A stretch of 64,000 nucleotides of DNA from an uncultured bacterium (GTDB lineage: Bacteria > Cyanobacteriota > Vampirovibrionia > Gastranaerophilales > Gastranaerophilaceae). The stretch's first letter is position 1. Each line of letters opens with the position of its first letter. Positions 17,515 through 26,171 of the stretch are shown piece by piece. The notes below the pieces were generated by a model. The model was not told the DNA's origin and ran no database searches. It saw nothing but the letters and a program-made list of their open reading frames with translations. The stretch spans positions 326,520 through 390,519 of the forward strand of contig CATLLN010000002.1 in assembly GCA_950022695.1 (NCBI GenBank), read 5' to 3'. Made by a program: the position numbers and the translations under genes.

Positions 17515-17961
17515 ATGGATAAAAAAGTTATCACAACGAATAGAAAAGCTTTTCACGATTACACAATTTCTGAAAAATACACAGCAGGAATTGTGCTAAC
17601 CGGTACTGAAATTAAATCAATAAGAAAAAATGCGATAAATCTTAAAGACAGTTTCTGCAAAATTGAAGATAATGAAATTTTCCTATACAACTGCCATATT
17701 TCACCGTATGAACAGGGTAACAGATATAACCATAAAGCTGAACGCACAAGAAAACTTCTTTTGACTAAAAAAGAAATTCTTAAAATGCACTCAAAAATAA
17801 AAAAAGACGGATATACTATCGTTCCGCTTGAAGTCTTTATCCAAAAAGGATTTGCAAAAGTTGAAATCGGACTTGCAAAAGGTAAAAAGCTTCACGACAA
17901 ACGCGACGCTTTAGCAAAAAAAGACCAACAGCGAGAAATGGATAGAGCAGCAAAATATTAA
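17515..17961 (+). CDS. smpB: SsrA-binding protein SmpB
   Basis: This 148-residue protein has the normal length and all SmpB landmarks: the oligonucleotide-binding barrel (RKAFHDYTISEKYTAGIVLTG, given by core HDYTI and GTEIKS), the tmRNA contact region NCHISPYEQGN, and the basic tail GKKLHDKRDALAKKDQQREMDRA that enters the decoding centre. SmpB delivers tmRNA to stalled ribosomes for trans-translation. The tmRNA gene itself is not seen in this window. Confidence 0.95.
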   Translation: MDKKVITTNRKAFHDYTISEKYTAGIVLTGTEIKSIRKNAINLKDSFCKIEDNEIFLYNCHISPYEQGNRYNHKAERTRKLLLTKKEILKMHSKIKKDGYTIVPLEVFIQKGFAKVEIGLAKGKKLHDKRDALAKKDQQREMDRAAKY

Positions 17962-17967
17962 ATTTAG

Positions 17968-17994
17968 TGGCGCCGGAAAATTTTTCCGGCGCCA
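17968..17994. terminator. bidirectional terminator between smpB and prepilin gene
   Basis: TGGCGCCGGAAAA and TTTTCCGGCGCCA form a perfect 13-bp stem around one base. The A/T ends give a U-run in either direction, which suits the convergent genes on both sides. Confidence 0.8.
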
Positions 17995-18003
17995 TCTTAA
18001 TTA

Positions 18004-18777
18004 TTATTTAATCCATTTAACAGCCTTTTGAAAATAATCGCTATCACTCATAGCTTTTACCGAACACGCAGCCCCATTGAATAGATTGGTTTTACTAGGA
18101 TTACAATACAAATCCTGAGAATTATATGGAGTACCTTTTGCGCCCATCGGTACAATTTCTTCATCATCATTCATATAAAAAGTAAATAAATCTATTCCCC
18201 ACCTGTTAGGTTTTTGAGTTTTTCCGTTAATATCAACATGAATCCATAATGTAGGATTAGTACTGACATACGGATTTTCAAGCAGAACAAGAGCTCCATC
18301 CATTAAAACAAACTGACCGTCATCAAAACGAGCTAAAGGCAGTGGTGATTTACCATCAAGAGTTTTGTATGATGTATCTCCGTTATGTAAGCACATTTCC
18401 TTTTTAAGAGTACTAATACCAGTACCACACAAATGCGCATTCTTAAAATAAGTATAAAAGGTTTTATAAAAAGAATTTCCGGAGCCGTAAGTTCTTGTAT
18501 CAAGACTTACATCATCATTTTTCATCAGTTTAATAGACTGTGCGATTTCGGAATATGCCTTAAGATACTGACTCTTTAATTTATTTGCCTGATTTTTTTG
18601 TATCAGCCCAGGAATAGTAATCGCTGCAACAACACCGATTATGCCTAAAGTAATTAAAACCTCGGCAAGAGTAAAGCCCTCGGCCGGGCGGCTTGGCAGC
18701 ATACTGCCAATTTTAGCACTTATTACATCAACACATGACCTACGGTGCAAATTTAAAGGAGATAGTTCAAAAGCCAC
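18004..18777 (-). CDS. type IV prepilin-like protein with disrupted leader
   Basis: The frame encodes a pilin-like protein with Gly34/FTLAEVLITLGIIG followed by a globular part with MWIHVDINGKTQKPNRWGID-like features (WIHVDINGK, GIDLFTFYM). As written it starts at a GTG with no ribosome site. The true start is probably the ATG at 18836, which has GAGGAG 8 nt upstream and encodes MKIKRKLEKR, an ideal prepilin leader. Between that leader and the cleavage glycine lie about 128 bp that include nine consecutive G. With nine G the leader frame stops after 19 codons, and with ten G it reads straight into this frame. See the findings. Confidence 0.7.
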   Translation of the reverse strand: MAFELSPLNLHRRSCVDVISAKIGSMLPSRPAEGFTLAEVLITLGIIGVVAAITIPGLIQKNQANKLKSQYLKAYSEIAQSIKLMKNDDVSLDTRTYGSGNSFYKTFYTYFKNAHLCGTGISTLKKEMCLHNGDTSYKTLDGKSPLPLARFDDGQFVLMDGALVLLENPYVSTNPTLWIHVDINGKTQKPNRWGIDLFTFYMNDDEEIVPMGAKGTPYNSQDLYCNPSKTNLFNGAACSVKAMSDSDYFQKAVKWIK

Positions 18778-18799
18778 TAAATTAGGCTGAAATAGGTTA

Positions 18800-18808
18800 C
18801 CCCCCCCC
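18800..18808 (-). repeat. nine-G homopolymer tract in the prepilin leader
   Basis: Nine C on the plus strand (nine G on the coding strand) follow codon 9 of the leader that starts at 18836. Tracts of this length are prone to slipped-strand mispairing. One extra G would restore a continuous frame from the ATG at 18836 to the stop at 18004. Confidence 0.7.
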
Positions 18809-18901
18809 GTTTTTCTAATTTACGTTTGATTTTCATTTATTTTCTCCTCATTTAAACTTATTCCTTAGTCATTATATATGAATTTTTAAATTTTGACAAA
18901 C

Positions 18902-19633
18902 TTATTTATCTCGGTGACCGGTTTTAAGTTTATGATCAATTACTGCAGTTTTTTGATTAGCCGCAAGCTTTCCTGCGACAAGCTGATATCCAAGCACAGC
19001 AGCAGAACCGATTCCTGCAATAACTTTTCCTGATTTTCCGATATTTTTAAGCGGGTGACGAATAGTATTCCAAAGTGTAGGACCTTCTTTAGTAAATGCT
19101 TTTGGAAGTGCCTTAAACACCCAAGAGCCACCTAACAGTGCAACACCGGTTAACGCACCATAAAATAACCCTTTAAGCGCAGAGTTTGCCATCTGGTTTG
19201 CTGTTGTCATAAATTTCCACAAACTTGCAACGCTATTTCTTGCTGATTTTGGTTTTTTGGTTTCGATAGCATTTTCGACTTCAGAAACTTCCTCGGCTTT
19301 GGTTTCGTTCCCTGTAAAAGAAACATCTGCGATAATTTTATTTAAAATACCATTTTGTTCTTTCATGTTTTTTACATAAGCAGCCAGATTTTCATTTTTA
19401 TTCAGAATAACAATTGGCTGAGGCTGACCAAGATTAATTCCACTGATGACAGTTCCATCATTTTTAATTGTATAATTGCCGGCATCTAATGCTACTTTAC
19501 TGCGAATATCAACAGTATCAGTTTCAGGTGAATATTCTTTAGACCAGGTGTAATCATCTAGTAATACATTTTTCAACCCTATATTAGCTGTTGCTACCCT
19601 ATAATTTGTTTGATTAATGGCTTCTACTGTCAT
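18902..19633 (-). CDS. hypothetical protein with C-terminal membrane segments and VSFTGN motif
   Basis: This 243-residue protein is of unknown family. Residues 1-100 are polar. The motif VSFTGN lies at 104-109, followed by a charged linker rich in Glu and Lys. Two Gly/Ala-rich hydrophobic segments follow (LKGLFYGALTGVALLGGSWVF and VIAGIGSAAVLGYQLVAGKLA, each given by its core). The ATG at 19633 has AAGGAG 8 nt upstream, better than the GTG at 19642. It follows a small gene 22 bp upstream and probably shares its operon. The motif recurs in several unrelated proteins of the window. Confidence 0.6.
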   Translation of the reverse strand: MTVEAINQTNYRVATANIGLKNVLLDDYTWSKEYSPETDTVDIRSKVALDAGNYTIKNDGTVISGINLGQPQPIVILNKNENLAAYVKNMKEQNGILNKIIADVSFTGNETKAEEVSEVENAIETKKPKSARNSVASLWKFMTTANQMANSALKGLFYGALTGVALLGGSWVFKALPKAFTKEGPTLWNTIRHPLKNIGKSGKVIAGIGSAAVLGYQLVAGKLAANQKTAVIDHKLKTGHRDK

Positions 19634-19655
19634 TTCGCACACTCCTTGCCGCGTT

Positions 19656-19898
19656 TTATACCTTTTTAGTTGAGAAAAAATCTATTAACTTTTCAAATAT
19701 ATTATCTTTATCGTCTGGTTGATTAGCTATTTGGTTTTTATCTTTTTTAAAATCAATATCAACCATATCAACTACATTATCAATATCATCTGTTGAACTG
19801 ATTACTGCTTCTTGTACAGTCTTTTTTGCTGAAGTATAGATATTATCTACTATGTTATACGGACTATCAAATCCGATTCGTATTATATTGTAATCCAT
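19656..19898 (-). CDS. small acidic hypothetical protein
   Basis: This 80-residue protein is rich in Asp, Ile and Lys (DDIDNVVDMVDIDFKKD) and has no membrane segment or recognised domain. GGTAC before the ATG is a weak ribosome site. It precedes the membrane protein at 19633 in the same direction and may work with it. Chance cannot be excluded but the size and spacing support a gene. Confidence 0.5.
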   Translation of the reverse strand: MDYNIIRIGFDSPYNIVDNIYTSAKKTVQEAVISSTDDIDNVVDMVDIDFKKDKNQIANQPDDKDNIFEKLIDFFSTKKV

Positions 19899-19952
19899 AT
19901 TGTACCTATGAAACCATCAACAGATAATATTTTGCCATTATATTACAAATCT

Positions 19953-22535
19953 TTACATTCCGAATAATGACAGTTGAGGTTCGTCCCCCTCATTATTTAC
20001 CATTTTCTTTCTTATTGCAAGGTTATTTGAGAAATCTTTTTGCATTTTTAACATTAATTCTTCAGACCGCTTGATAACTGCAGACGGAAGACCTGCCATT
20101 TTAGCAACCTGAATACCGTAACTTTTACTTGCTCCGCCTTGTACAATCTTACGCAAGAATTCAATTTCGCCGTTTTGCTCAGAAATTGTAATCCTGAAGT
20201 TTTTAATCTGCGGATATTTTTTTGTCATAACGTTAAGTTCATGGTAGTGCGTTGCAAAAATACACCTTGCTTTTACTTTTGTCGCTATAAATTCAGCAAC
20301 AGACCAGGCAATAGCAACCCCATCATATGTACTTGTACCACGCCCGATTTCATCAAGAAGAATAAAACTTCTATCTGTTGCAGAGTTTAAAATATAAGAT
20401 GTTTCAATCATTTCAACCATAAATGTAGATTGACCAAGAGTCAAATCATCGCTTGCGCCAACCCTTGTAAATACCTTATCTGCAACTCCGATTTTAGCAT
20501 GGTCTGCCGGAACCCACGAACCAATTTGAGCTAAGATTAAAATTAAAGCATTCTGACGCATATAAGTTGATTTACCTGCCATGTTAGGACCTGTTAATAT
20601 CATAAATTGCGTTGAATCCATTGAGTTGCTTTTCAACTCTAAATCATTTGAGACATATTCACCTAAAGGTAAAATCTTTTCCAACACTGCATGTCTGCCG
20701 TTTTTGACTAAAAAGTCATCTGACTCATCAATTTCCGGTTTACAGTAATTATTTTCAAGTGCAATATTTGCTAAAGAATTCAATACATCAGCACGTGCTA
20801 TACAATCTGCAATTTCTCTAATTTTAAATACAAACTCTTTAGAATACTCTCTAAAGTCAGAAAACATCTTGTACTCAATCTCTGTAGATTTAAATCTTGC
20901 AGATAAAACATCATCTTCATGTTTTTTAAGTTCATCGGTTATAAATCTTTCAGCACCTGTTAGAGTTTGCTTACGAATATATCCTTGCGGAATCATATTA
21001 AGGTATGAATTCGTAACTTCGATATAATACCCAAAAACCTTATTATAACCTATTTTAAGACTCTTAATACCTGTTCTTTCTTTTTCTTCTTCTTCAAAGT
21101 CTTTGAGCCATTGCTCTCCACCGGTTAATAAATCTCTATAATAATCAAGTTCTCCGCTTACACGCTCTTTTATAATCCCGCCTTCTTTAAGATGTATTGG
21201 CGGATTATCAGAAATTGTATTTTCAATCATTTGAACATATTCAGCTATTATTTCACGGTATTCTCTGATTGATGAAAACATATCATATGTAAGATTTTCG
21301 GTAATATCCAATAACCTTGGCAGCATACTCAAAGATAGCTTCAAGTCTACAAAGTCCTTAGGACTGGCAGAACCGTTGCTCATTCGAGTTGCTAAACGCT
21401 GAATATCATAAATTTGTTCCAAAGCATCGCCTAAATCATATCTAATATGTTCAGTTTCAACAAGTTCAGTTACAGAATTTTGACGTGCCAAAATATCTTC
21501 AACATTTTTCAAAGGCTGACATATCCAGTTCTTTAAAAGTCTTGCACCCATATTGGTTTTTGTTCTGTCTATCGCCCAAAGAAGCGAACCGTATTTATTT
21601 TTTTCACGTAATGTTTCAATAAGCTCAAGATTTTTTCTTGTCGAAGCATCCAGAATCATATATTCAGAAAGCTCATAAGCCTCAATTCTGTCAAATTTCG
21701 GCATGTTTTCTTTTTGCATTTCCCAGACATAAGCAAGTAAAGCGCCTGATGCTCTAAATCCCAGTTTATACTTTGAAAACCCGAAGCTTTCTAAACTTTT
21801 TGTTTTGAAAACTGTTTTCAAATTATTTTCAGCAAATGAAAGTTCAAATACAGAAGACGGAATTTTAGAACAATTATATCGTTTTGTAATTTCATCAGGA
21901 AGATTAATAACCTCATCAGGTACAATCTGAAACGGTTTTATATCCTGTTTTAAACTCGGCGCAACAATTTCAGAAGGGTTTAACCTTGCAAGTTCAGCCA
22001 TAATCAAATTTAAAGAAGCCTGAGTTGTTTTAAATTCACCTGTTGAAATATCTGTATATGAAAAACCATATAAATCAGTCTTTTCATCTTTATAAATTGC
22101 ACAAAGATAATTATTAGAATTTTGCTGCAACAAGTTACTTTCGGTCAAAGTTCCCGCTGTTACAACTCTGACAATCCCGCGTTTTACTACCGGACCTTCT
22201 GCAAATTTAGGATCTTCTAACTGTTCGCAAATCGCAACCTTGAAATTCTTATGAACAAGTTTTTCCAAATAGGCATCAGCCGCCTTAATCGGAATTCCGG
22301 CAAGAGGAATTCTGCCTAAACCGCCTCCGGCATCACGCCCTGTCAAAGTTAACTCCAATTCTTTTGACATAATTACAGCATCTTCAAAAAAGGTTTCGTA
22401 AAAATCTCCCATTCTATACCATAATAAAATCCCGGGATTTTCTTTTTTTATCTGTAAATAATGTTTCATGGCAGGAGTTCTGCCTTCAACATCAACTTCC
22501 CAACTATTTATGTGTTTGATTTCAGGTTTGCTCAT
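19953..22535 (-). CDS. mutS: DNA mismatch repair protein MutS
   Basis: This 860-residue MutS1 has the N-terminal mismatch-binding domain (the Phe-x-Glu region WYRMGDFYETFFEDA), connector, lever and clamp domains. The ATPase has Walker A GPNMAGKST, DEIGRGTSTYDG and THYHEL. A C-terminal helical tail ends in EPQLSLFGM, whose QLSLF resembles the beta-clamp binding motif. The ATG at 22535 follows a TATAAT directly. An upstream TTG at 22559 lacks a ribosome site. MutL is not adjacent. Confidence 0.95.
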   Translation of the reverse strand: MSKPEIKHINSWEVDVEGRTPAMKHYLQIKKENPGILLWYRMGDFYETFFEDAVIMSKELELTLTGRDAGGGLGRIPLAGIPIKAADAYLEKLVHKNFKVAICEQLEDPKFAEGPVVKRGIVRVVTAGTLTESNLLQQNSNNYLCAIYKDEKTDLYGFSYTDISTGEFKTTQASLNLIMAELARLNPSEIVAPSLKQDIKPFQIVPDEVINLPDEITKRYNCSKIPSSVFELSFAENNLKTVFKTKSLESFGFSKYKLGFRASGALLAYVWEMQKENMPKFDRIEAYELSEYMILDASTRKNLELIETLREKNKYGSLLWAIDRTKTNMGARLLKNWICQPLKNVEDILARQNSVTELVETEHIRYDLGDALEQIYDIQRLATRMSNGSASPKDFVDLKLSLSMLPRLLDITENLTYDMFSSIREYREIIAEYVQMIENTISDNPPIHLKEGGIIKERVSGELDYYRDLLTGGEQWLKDFEEEEKERTGIKSLKIGYNKVFGYYIEVTNSYLNMIPQGYIRKQTLTGAERFITDELKKHEDDVLSARFKSTEIEYKMFSDFREYSKEFVFKIREIADCIARADVLNSLANIALENNYCKPEIDESDDFLVKNGRHAVLEKILPLGEYVSNDLELKSNSMDSTQFMILTGPNMAGKSTYMRQNALILILAQIGSWVPADHAKIGVADKVFTRVGASDDLTLGQSTFMVEMIETSYILNSATDRSFILLDEIGRGTSTYDGVAIAWSVAEFIATKVKARCIFATHYHELNVMTKKYPQIKNFRITISEQNGEIEFLRKIVQGGASKSYGIQVAKMAGLPSAVIKRSEELMLKMQKDFSNNLAIRKKMVNNEGDEPQLSLFGM

Positions 22536-22571
22536 ATTATAATATTCATATAAAAACAAGAGGATTTCAAC

Positions 22572-23171
22572 ATGGGTTGTTTAAAAAACGTAACAAGAGC
22601 AATATTTCTAACCGTTGTAGTCGTAGGTTTTATGGCATTTGGCGGTCAGGATTGGATAAAATCATGGTTTAAAAGTTATATTAATCCAAGTCATGACGTT
22701 ATCTTGGAACGAGCTCAAAAAGTTGGAGATTTCTCAAAGATAAATAAAGAATTTGAAATAGAAAAAGCTGCAGGAATTCTCGGTTATAGCGCGGTTCTTG
22801 CTGAGCACAAAGCGTCAGGTCAAAAAATGGTCGTAGTAGATTCCGGCAAAAAAACAATCCTCACACAAGAAGACATAAAATCTCCCGATGCAGAAGAAAA
22901 AATTAAATCAGCAATAAATAAAATAAAATACCAATCAGCCGCAGTTGATGAATTCACCGTTACAGAAAAAGGTACTATGAAATCCTACGGCAAAGATATT
23001 CCTTATGTTAAATTTAAAGCAAAACTCAAAAAACTTCCAATTGGTGAAATCTCCGGGATAATTTCAGTCGTAAAAGACGAAAAAGGAAATGATAAAATCC
23101 TTATTTCCGCAAACGAAAAAGACAGATACTCACAACTTATCTCAAACGAATTTTTTAAAGAAATCAAATAA
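22572..23171 (+). CDS. membrane-anchored hypothetical protein
   Basis: This 199-residue protein has one N-terminal hydrophobic helix (AIFLTVVVVGFMAF, residues 11-24) and a soluble lysine-rich remainder, probably outside the inner membrane. No lipobox is present. AGAGG lies 8 nt before the ATG. It is divergent from mutS with only 36 bp between start codons and ends at a strong terminator. I do not recognise a family. Confidence 0.6.
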   Translation: MGCLKNVTRAIFLTVVVVGFMAFGGQDWIKSWFKSYINPSHDVILERAQKVGDFSKINKEFEIEKAAGILGYSAVLAEHKASGQKMVVVDSGKKTILTQEDIKSPDAEEKIKSAINKIKYQSAAVDEFTVTEKGTMKSYGKDIPYVKFKAKLKKLPIGEISGIISVVKDEKGNDKILISANEKDRYSQLISNEFFKEIK

Positions 23172-23175
23172 AAAT

Positions 23176-23216
23176 AAAACCATAGACGGCGCGTAAAACG
23201 CGCCGTCTATGGTTTT
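23176..23216 (+). terminator. strong terminator after the membrane-anchored protein gene
   Basis: A perfect 19-bp stem (AAAACCATAGACGGCGCGT with its complement at 23198-23216) and a three-base loop end in TTTT. Confidence 0.85.
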
Positions 23217-23224
23217 CCACAAAA

Positions 23225-23255
23225 AAATCCGGTTCTTATTATGAGAACCGGATTT
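23225..23255 (-). terminator. terminator of the ADP-forming CoA ligase gene
   Basis: AAATCCGGTTCT (23225-23236) pairs with AGAACCGGATTT (23244-23255). On the minus strand the stem is followed by a run of seven T. Confidence 0.8.
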
Positions 23256-23270
23256 AACTCTAGTATTTGA

Positions 23271-25436
23271 TTATTTGCAGCATCCGCAGCAAGAACCGCA
23301 TTCGCAGCCCATTGCTTCGATTGCTTCTTCCAAACGAACTTTGATACGTCCGTCTACTGCAATACCTTCACCTGTTTTTTCAGAGATTAACAACGGGTTA
23401 ATATCTAATTCATCAATGAAGCTGAAATCGTGAACTAATTGAGATAATCTCAATAATGTTTCTTCGATTTGATCCATTTGAGCAGGAGTTGTACCACGAG
23501 CACCTTCTAACAGTTTATATGCTTTAACTGATTTAATCATTTCTTTAGCATCAATATCAGTTAGAGGAGCGATTCTGAAAGTAACATCTTTCATAACTTC
23601 AATGAATACACCACCTAAACCGAACATCATCATTGGTCCGTATTGAGGATCTGTTGCAATACCGCAAACCATTTCACGGTTGCCTTTAACCATTTCTTGA
23701 ATGATTACACCTTCAAGACCGTCGATAAGTCCTTTTTCTGTTAATTTTGCAATTAAGTCTTGGTATTCAGCTCTTAATTGTTCTTCTGAACCAATATTAA
23801 CTCTTACACCGCCCACATCTGTTTTGTGAGAAGTTGTTTTTGAAGTCATTTTCATAACTACAGGGTAACCGATTGAATTACCAACTTCTACAACTTCTTC
23901 TTCAGTTGTAGCAAATCCTGATTTACATACTCTGATACCATATGCATCAAGTACGTCAATTGATTCACGTGTTGTTAACTGTGCTCTGCCTTCAGCTAAA
24001 GATTGTTTAATAATTTGTTTAGCTTTTTCTCTGTCAACATCGTATACAGGAATTTTACCTTCAGGTCTTTCCATCCACAATCTTTGTTGATTTAATCTGT
24101 TAAATCCGTCAGCAGCTTCTTCAGCGTACATAAAGAACGGCATATTAACATCTAATTCAGACAATGCTGTAAAGAATTCACTTTTTGTCATGAATACACC
24201 TATAACAGGTTTTTCAGGATATTCTTTTTTAATTTCCATAACAGCTTTAGCAACATCAATATCTTTCAAGCCCAAGAACGGTAAGTAAATTACCATAATC
24301 ATATCAACATTAGGGTCAGCGATAACTGTTTTTAATGTTTCTTTGTAGTGTTCGATAGGAGCTGAGGCAATCATATCGATAGGGTTTTTAACTGATGCAG
24401 CTGATGGTAAGAAGCTTCTTAAAGTTTCTTTTGTAGCATCAGTAATTTGAGCCATTTGCATACCATATTCACATACAGCATCTGTTGCCATAATACCAGG
24501 ACCACCTGAGTTTGTAATAATAGCTACTCTGTCACCTTTTGGAATAGGGCAGTTAGCAAAAACTTTAGCTGTTGAGAATAAGTTTTTCAAAGAGTACTCT
24601 CTGATTACACCTGATTGTGCAAGTAAAGCATTTGCAGCTTTATCAGCACCTGCTAGTGAACCTGTGTGTGATGATGCAGCAGAAGCACCTGCAGCTGATC
24701 TACCTGCTTTTAAAGCTAGAACAGGTTTTTTCTTAGTAATTCTTGATGCCAATTTTCTGAAATTTGAAGGGTTTTGAATAGATTCCATATAAAGTAGAAT
24801 TTGTTCAACATCTTCTTCATTTTCCCAGTATTCCATAGCTGTTTCTGCGTTAACATCAGCCTGGTTACCAATAGAAATGAATTGAGCAAAACCAAGGTTA
24901 AGGTCTTTAAGAATATTTAAAATACCGCCGCCTAAAGCACCTGATTGAGAAACGAAACCGATGTTTCCGCGTTCAGGAAGTGACTCAGCAAAGCATCCGT
25001 CCATTCTGATTTCAGGGTGAGTGTTTACAACACCTAAACAGTTAGGACCAACACATCTCATACCATATTCACGAACTTTAGCTAACAATGCTTTTTCAGC
25101 TTCTGCACCTTCTTTGCCTGTTTCTTTAAAACCTGCTGTAATAATACATAAACCTTTAATACCTTTTTCGTGACATTGATCAATTGTATCTAAAACAAAT
25201 TTAGCATTAACAACGATAATTGCTAAATCAACTTCACCAGGAATTTCTTTTACAGAAGTATATGCTTGCAAACCTTCAATAATACCACCTTTTGGATTAA
25301 CAGGGTAAATATTACCGTTGAATTTGTATTCTTGTAATCTTTTCATGATGTCAGAGCCGATTGTATGTTCTTTAGTAGAAGCACCAACAACAGCTATTGA
25401 CTTTGGTTTCATAATTTTGTCTAAATTACTGTTCAT
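23271..25436 (-). CDS. ADP-forming acetyl/acyl-CoA synthetase, fused alpha-beta
   Basis: This 721-residue NDP-forming acyl-CoA synthetase has the CoA-binding domain (about 5-130, SIAVVGASTKEHTIG core VVGAS), the ligase domains with the phospho-histidine loop ASSHTGSLAG (about 256-265), and a C-terminal ATP-grasp domain (about 490-700, with VVMKMTSKTTSHKTDVGGV core SHKTDVGGV). The enzyme makes ATP from acetyl-CoA and releases acetate in anaerobes. The last 13 residues form an unusual cysteine-rich tail (GCECGSCCGCCK) that is not part of the family core. AAAGGA precedes the ATG. It forms its own transcription unit. Confidence 0.9.
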   Translation of the reverse strand: MNSNLDKIMKPKSIAVVGASTKEHTIGSDIMKRLQEYKFNGNIYPVNPKGGIIEGLQAYTSVKEIPGEVDLAIIVVNAKFVLDTIDQCHEKGIKGLCIITAGFKETGKEGAEAEKALLAKVREYGMRCVGPNCLGVVNTHPEIRMDGCFAESLPERGNIGFVSQSGALGGGILNILKDLNLGFAQFISIGNQADVNAETAMEYWENEEDVEQILLYMESIQNPSNFRKLASRITKKKPVLALKAGRSAAGASAASSHTGSLAGADKAANALLAQSGVIREYSLKNLFSTAKVFANCPIPKGDRVAIITNSGGPGIMATDAVCEYGMQMAQITDATKETLRSFLPSAASVKNPIDMIASAPIEHYKETLKTVIADPNVDMIMVIYLPFLGLKDIDVAKAVMEIKKEYPEKPVIGVFMTKSEFFTALSELDVNMPFFMYAEEAADGFNRLNQQRLWMERPEGKIPVYDVDREKAKQIIKQSLAEGRAQLTTRESIDVLDAYGIRVCKSGFATTEEEVVEVGNSIGYPVVMKMTSKTTSHKTDVGGVRVNIGSEEQLRAEYQDLIAKLTEKGLIDGLEGVIIQEMVKGNREMVCGIATDPQYGPMMMFGLGGVFIEVMKDVTFRIAPLTDIDAKEMIKSVKAYKLLEGARGTTPAQMDQIEETLLRLSQLVHDFSFIDELDINPLLISEKTGEGIAVDGRIKVRLEEAIEAMGCECGSCCGCCK

Positions 25437-25484
25437 TTTTCGTCCTTTCTTTTTGCTTTCATTTATAATTATTTAATATTACTT

Positions 25485-26102
25485 TTACGAATACCCGTTT
25501 TGAATCCATTCACGAACTCTTAGTTCTGCACCGAGTTCGTTTGCGATTTCACGACATTTTTCTATATTTAGTCTTCTGCCTTTATAACCGTCCACAATTG
25601 ATACAACTGTTTTAATTCCGGCACCAGAACTACATTTGATAAACTTTTTAACTTCCTCATAAGCTCCGTCAAATTTCGGCTGAGAAAGTTCATCATATTC
25701 TTCACAAGTTGACCCATTTAAGCTGACAGAAATTTCATCAACTAAACCTACAAGTTCAGGAACAACATTTTTTTTATAAACATAATTGGCATGCCCGTTT
25801 GTATTCACACGAATTTTAATTTCAGGATAATTTTCTTTAATATATTTTGCGACTTGTCTTAAAACTTCAAACTTTAATAACGGTTCGCCATATCCGCAAA
25901 ATATCACTTCACTTGAAAGCTCAAAATTTTTAAGTTGTTCAATAACATCATCAGATGTAAAATCCTCTGTATCCAACCATAACTGCTGTCCGCAAACATC
26001 ATCTTTATCTTTTCGCAAACAAAAAATGCAATCATTTGTACATCTGTTTGTAAGATTTATATAAATCTTTTTCTCAAGTTCGTAAACTAAAATATTTGAC
26101 AT
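25485..26102 (-). CDS. TatD-associated-type radical SAM protein
   Basis: This 205-residue short radical SAM protein has the cluster motif at Cys21-x3-Cys25-x2-Cys28 (NRCTNDCIFC), the SAM-contact GYGEPLL and RVNTNGH. Length and motifs fit the small radical SAM group usually found beside TatD nucleases, but no tatD gene is adjacent here. It lacks a SPASM domain. AAAGGATATG precedes the ATG. The substrate is unknown. Confidence 0.75.
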   Translation of the reverse strand: MSNILVYELEKKIYINLTNRCTNDCIFCLRKDKDDVCGQQLWLDTEDFTSDDVIEQLKNFELSSEVIFCGYGEPLLKFEVLRQVAKYIKENYPEIKIRVNTNGHANYVYKKNVVPELVGLVDEISVSLNGSTCEEYDELSQPKFDGAYEEVKKFIKCSSGAGIKTVVSIVDGYKGRRLNIEKCREIANELGAELRVREWIQNGYS

Positions 26103-26171
26103 GTCATATCCTTTGGTATGCCAATATTATCGTACACACAAACTTTTTTTACAAGTATCGAAACTTTCAAA

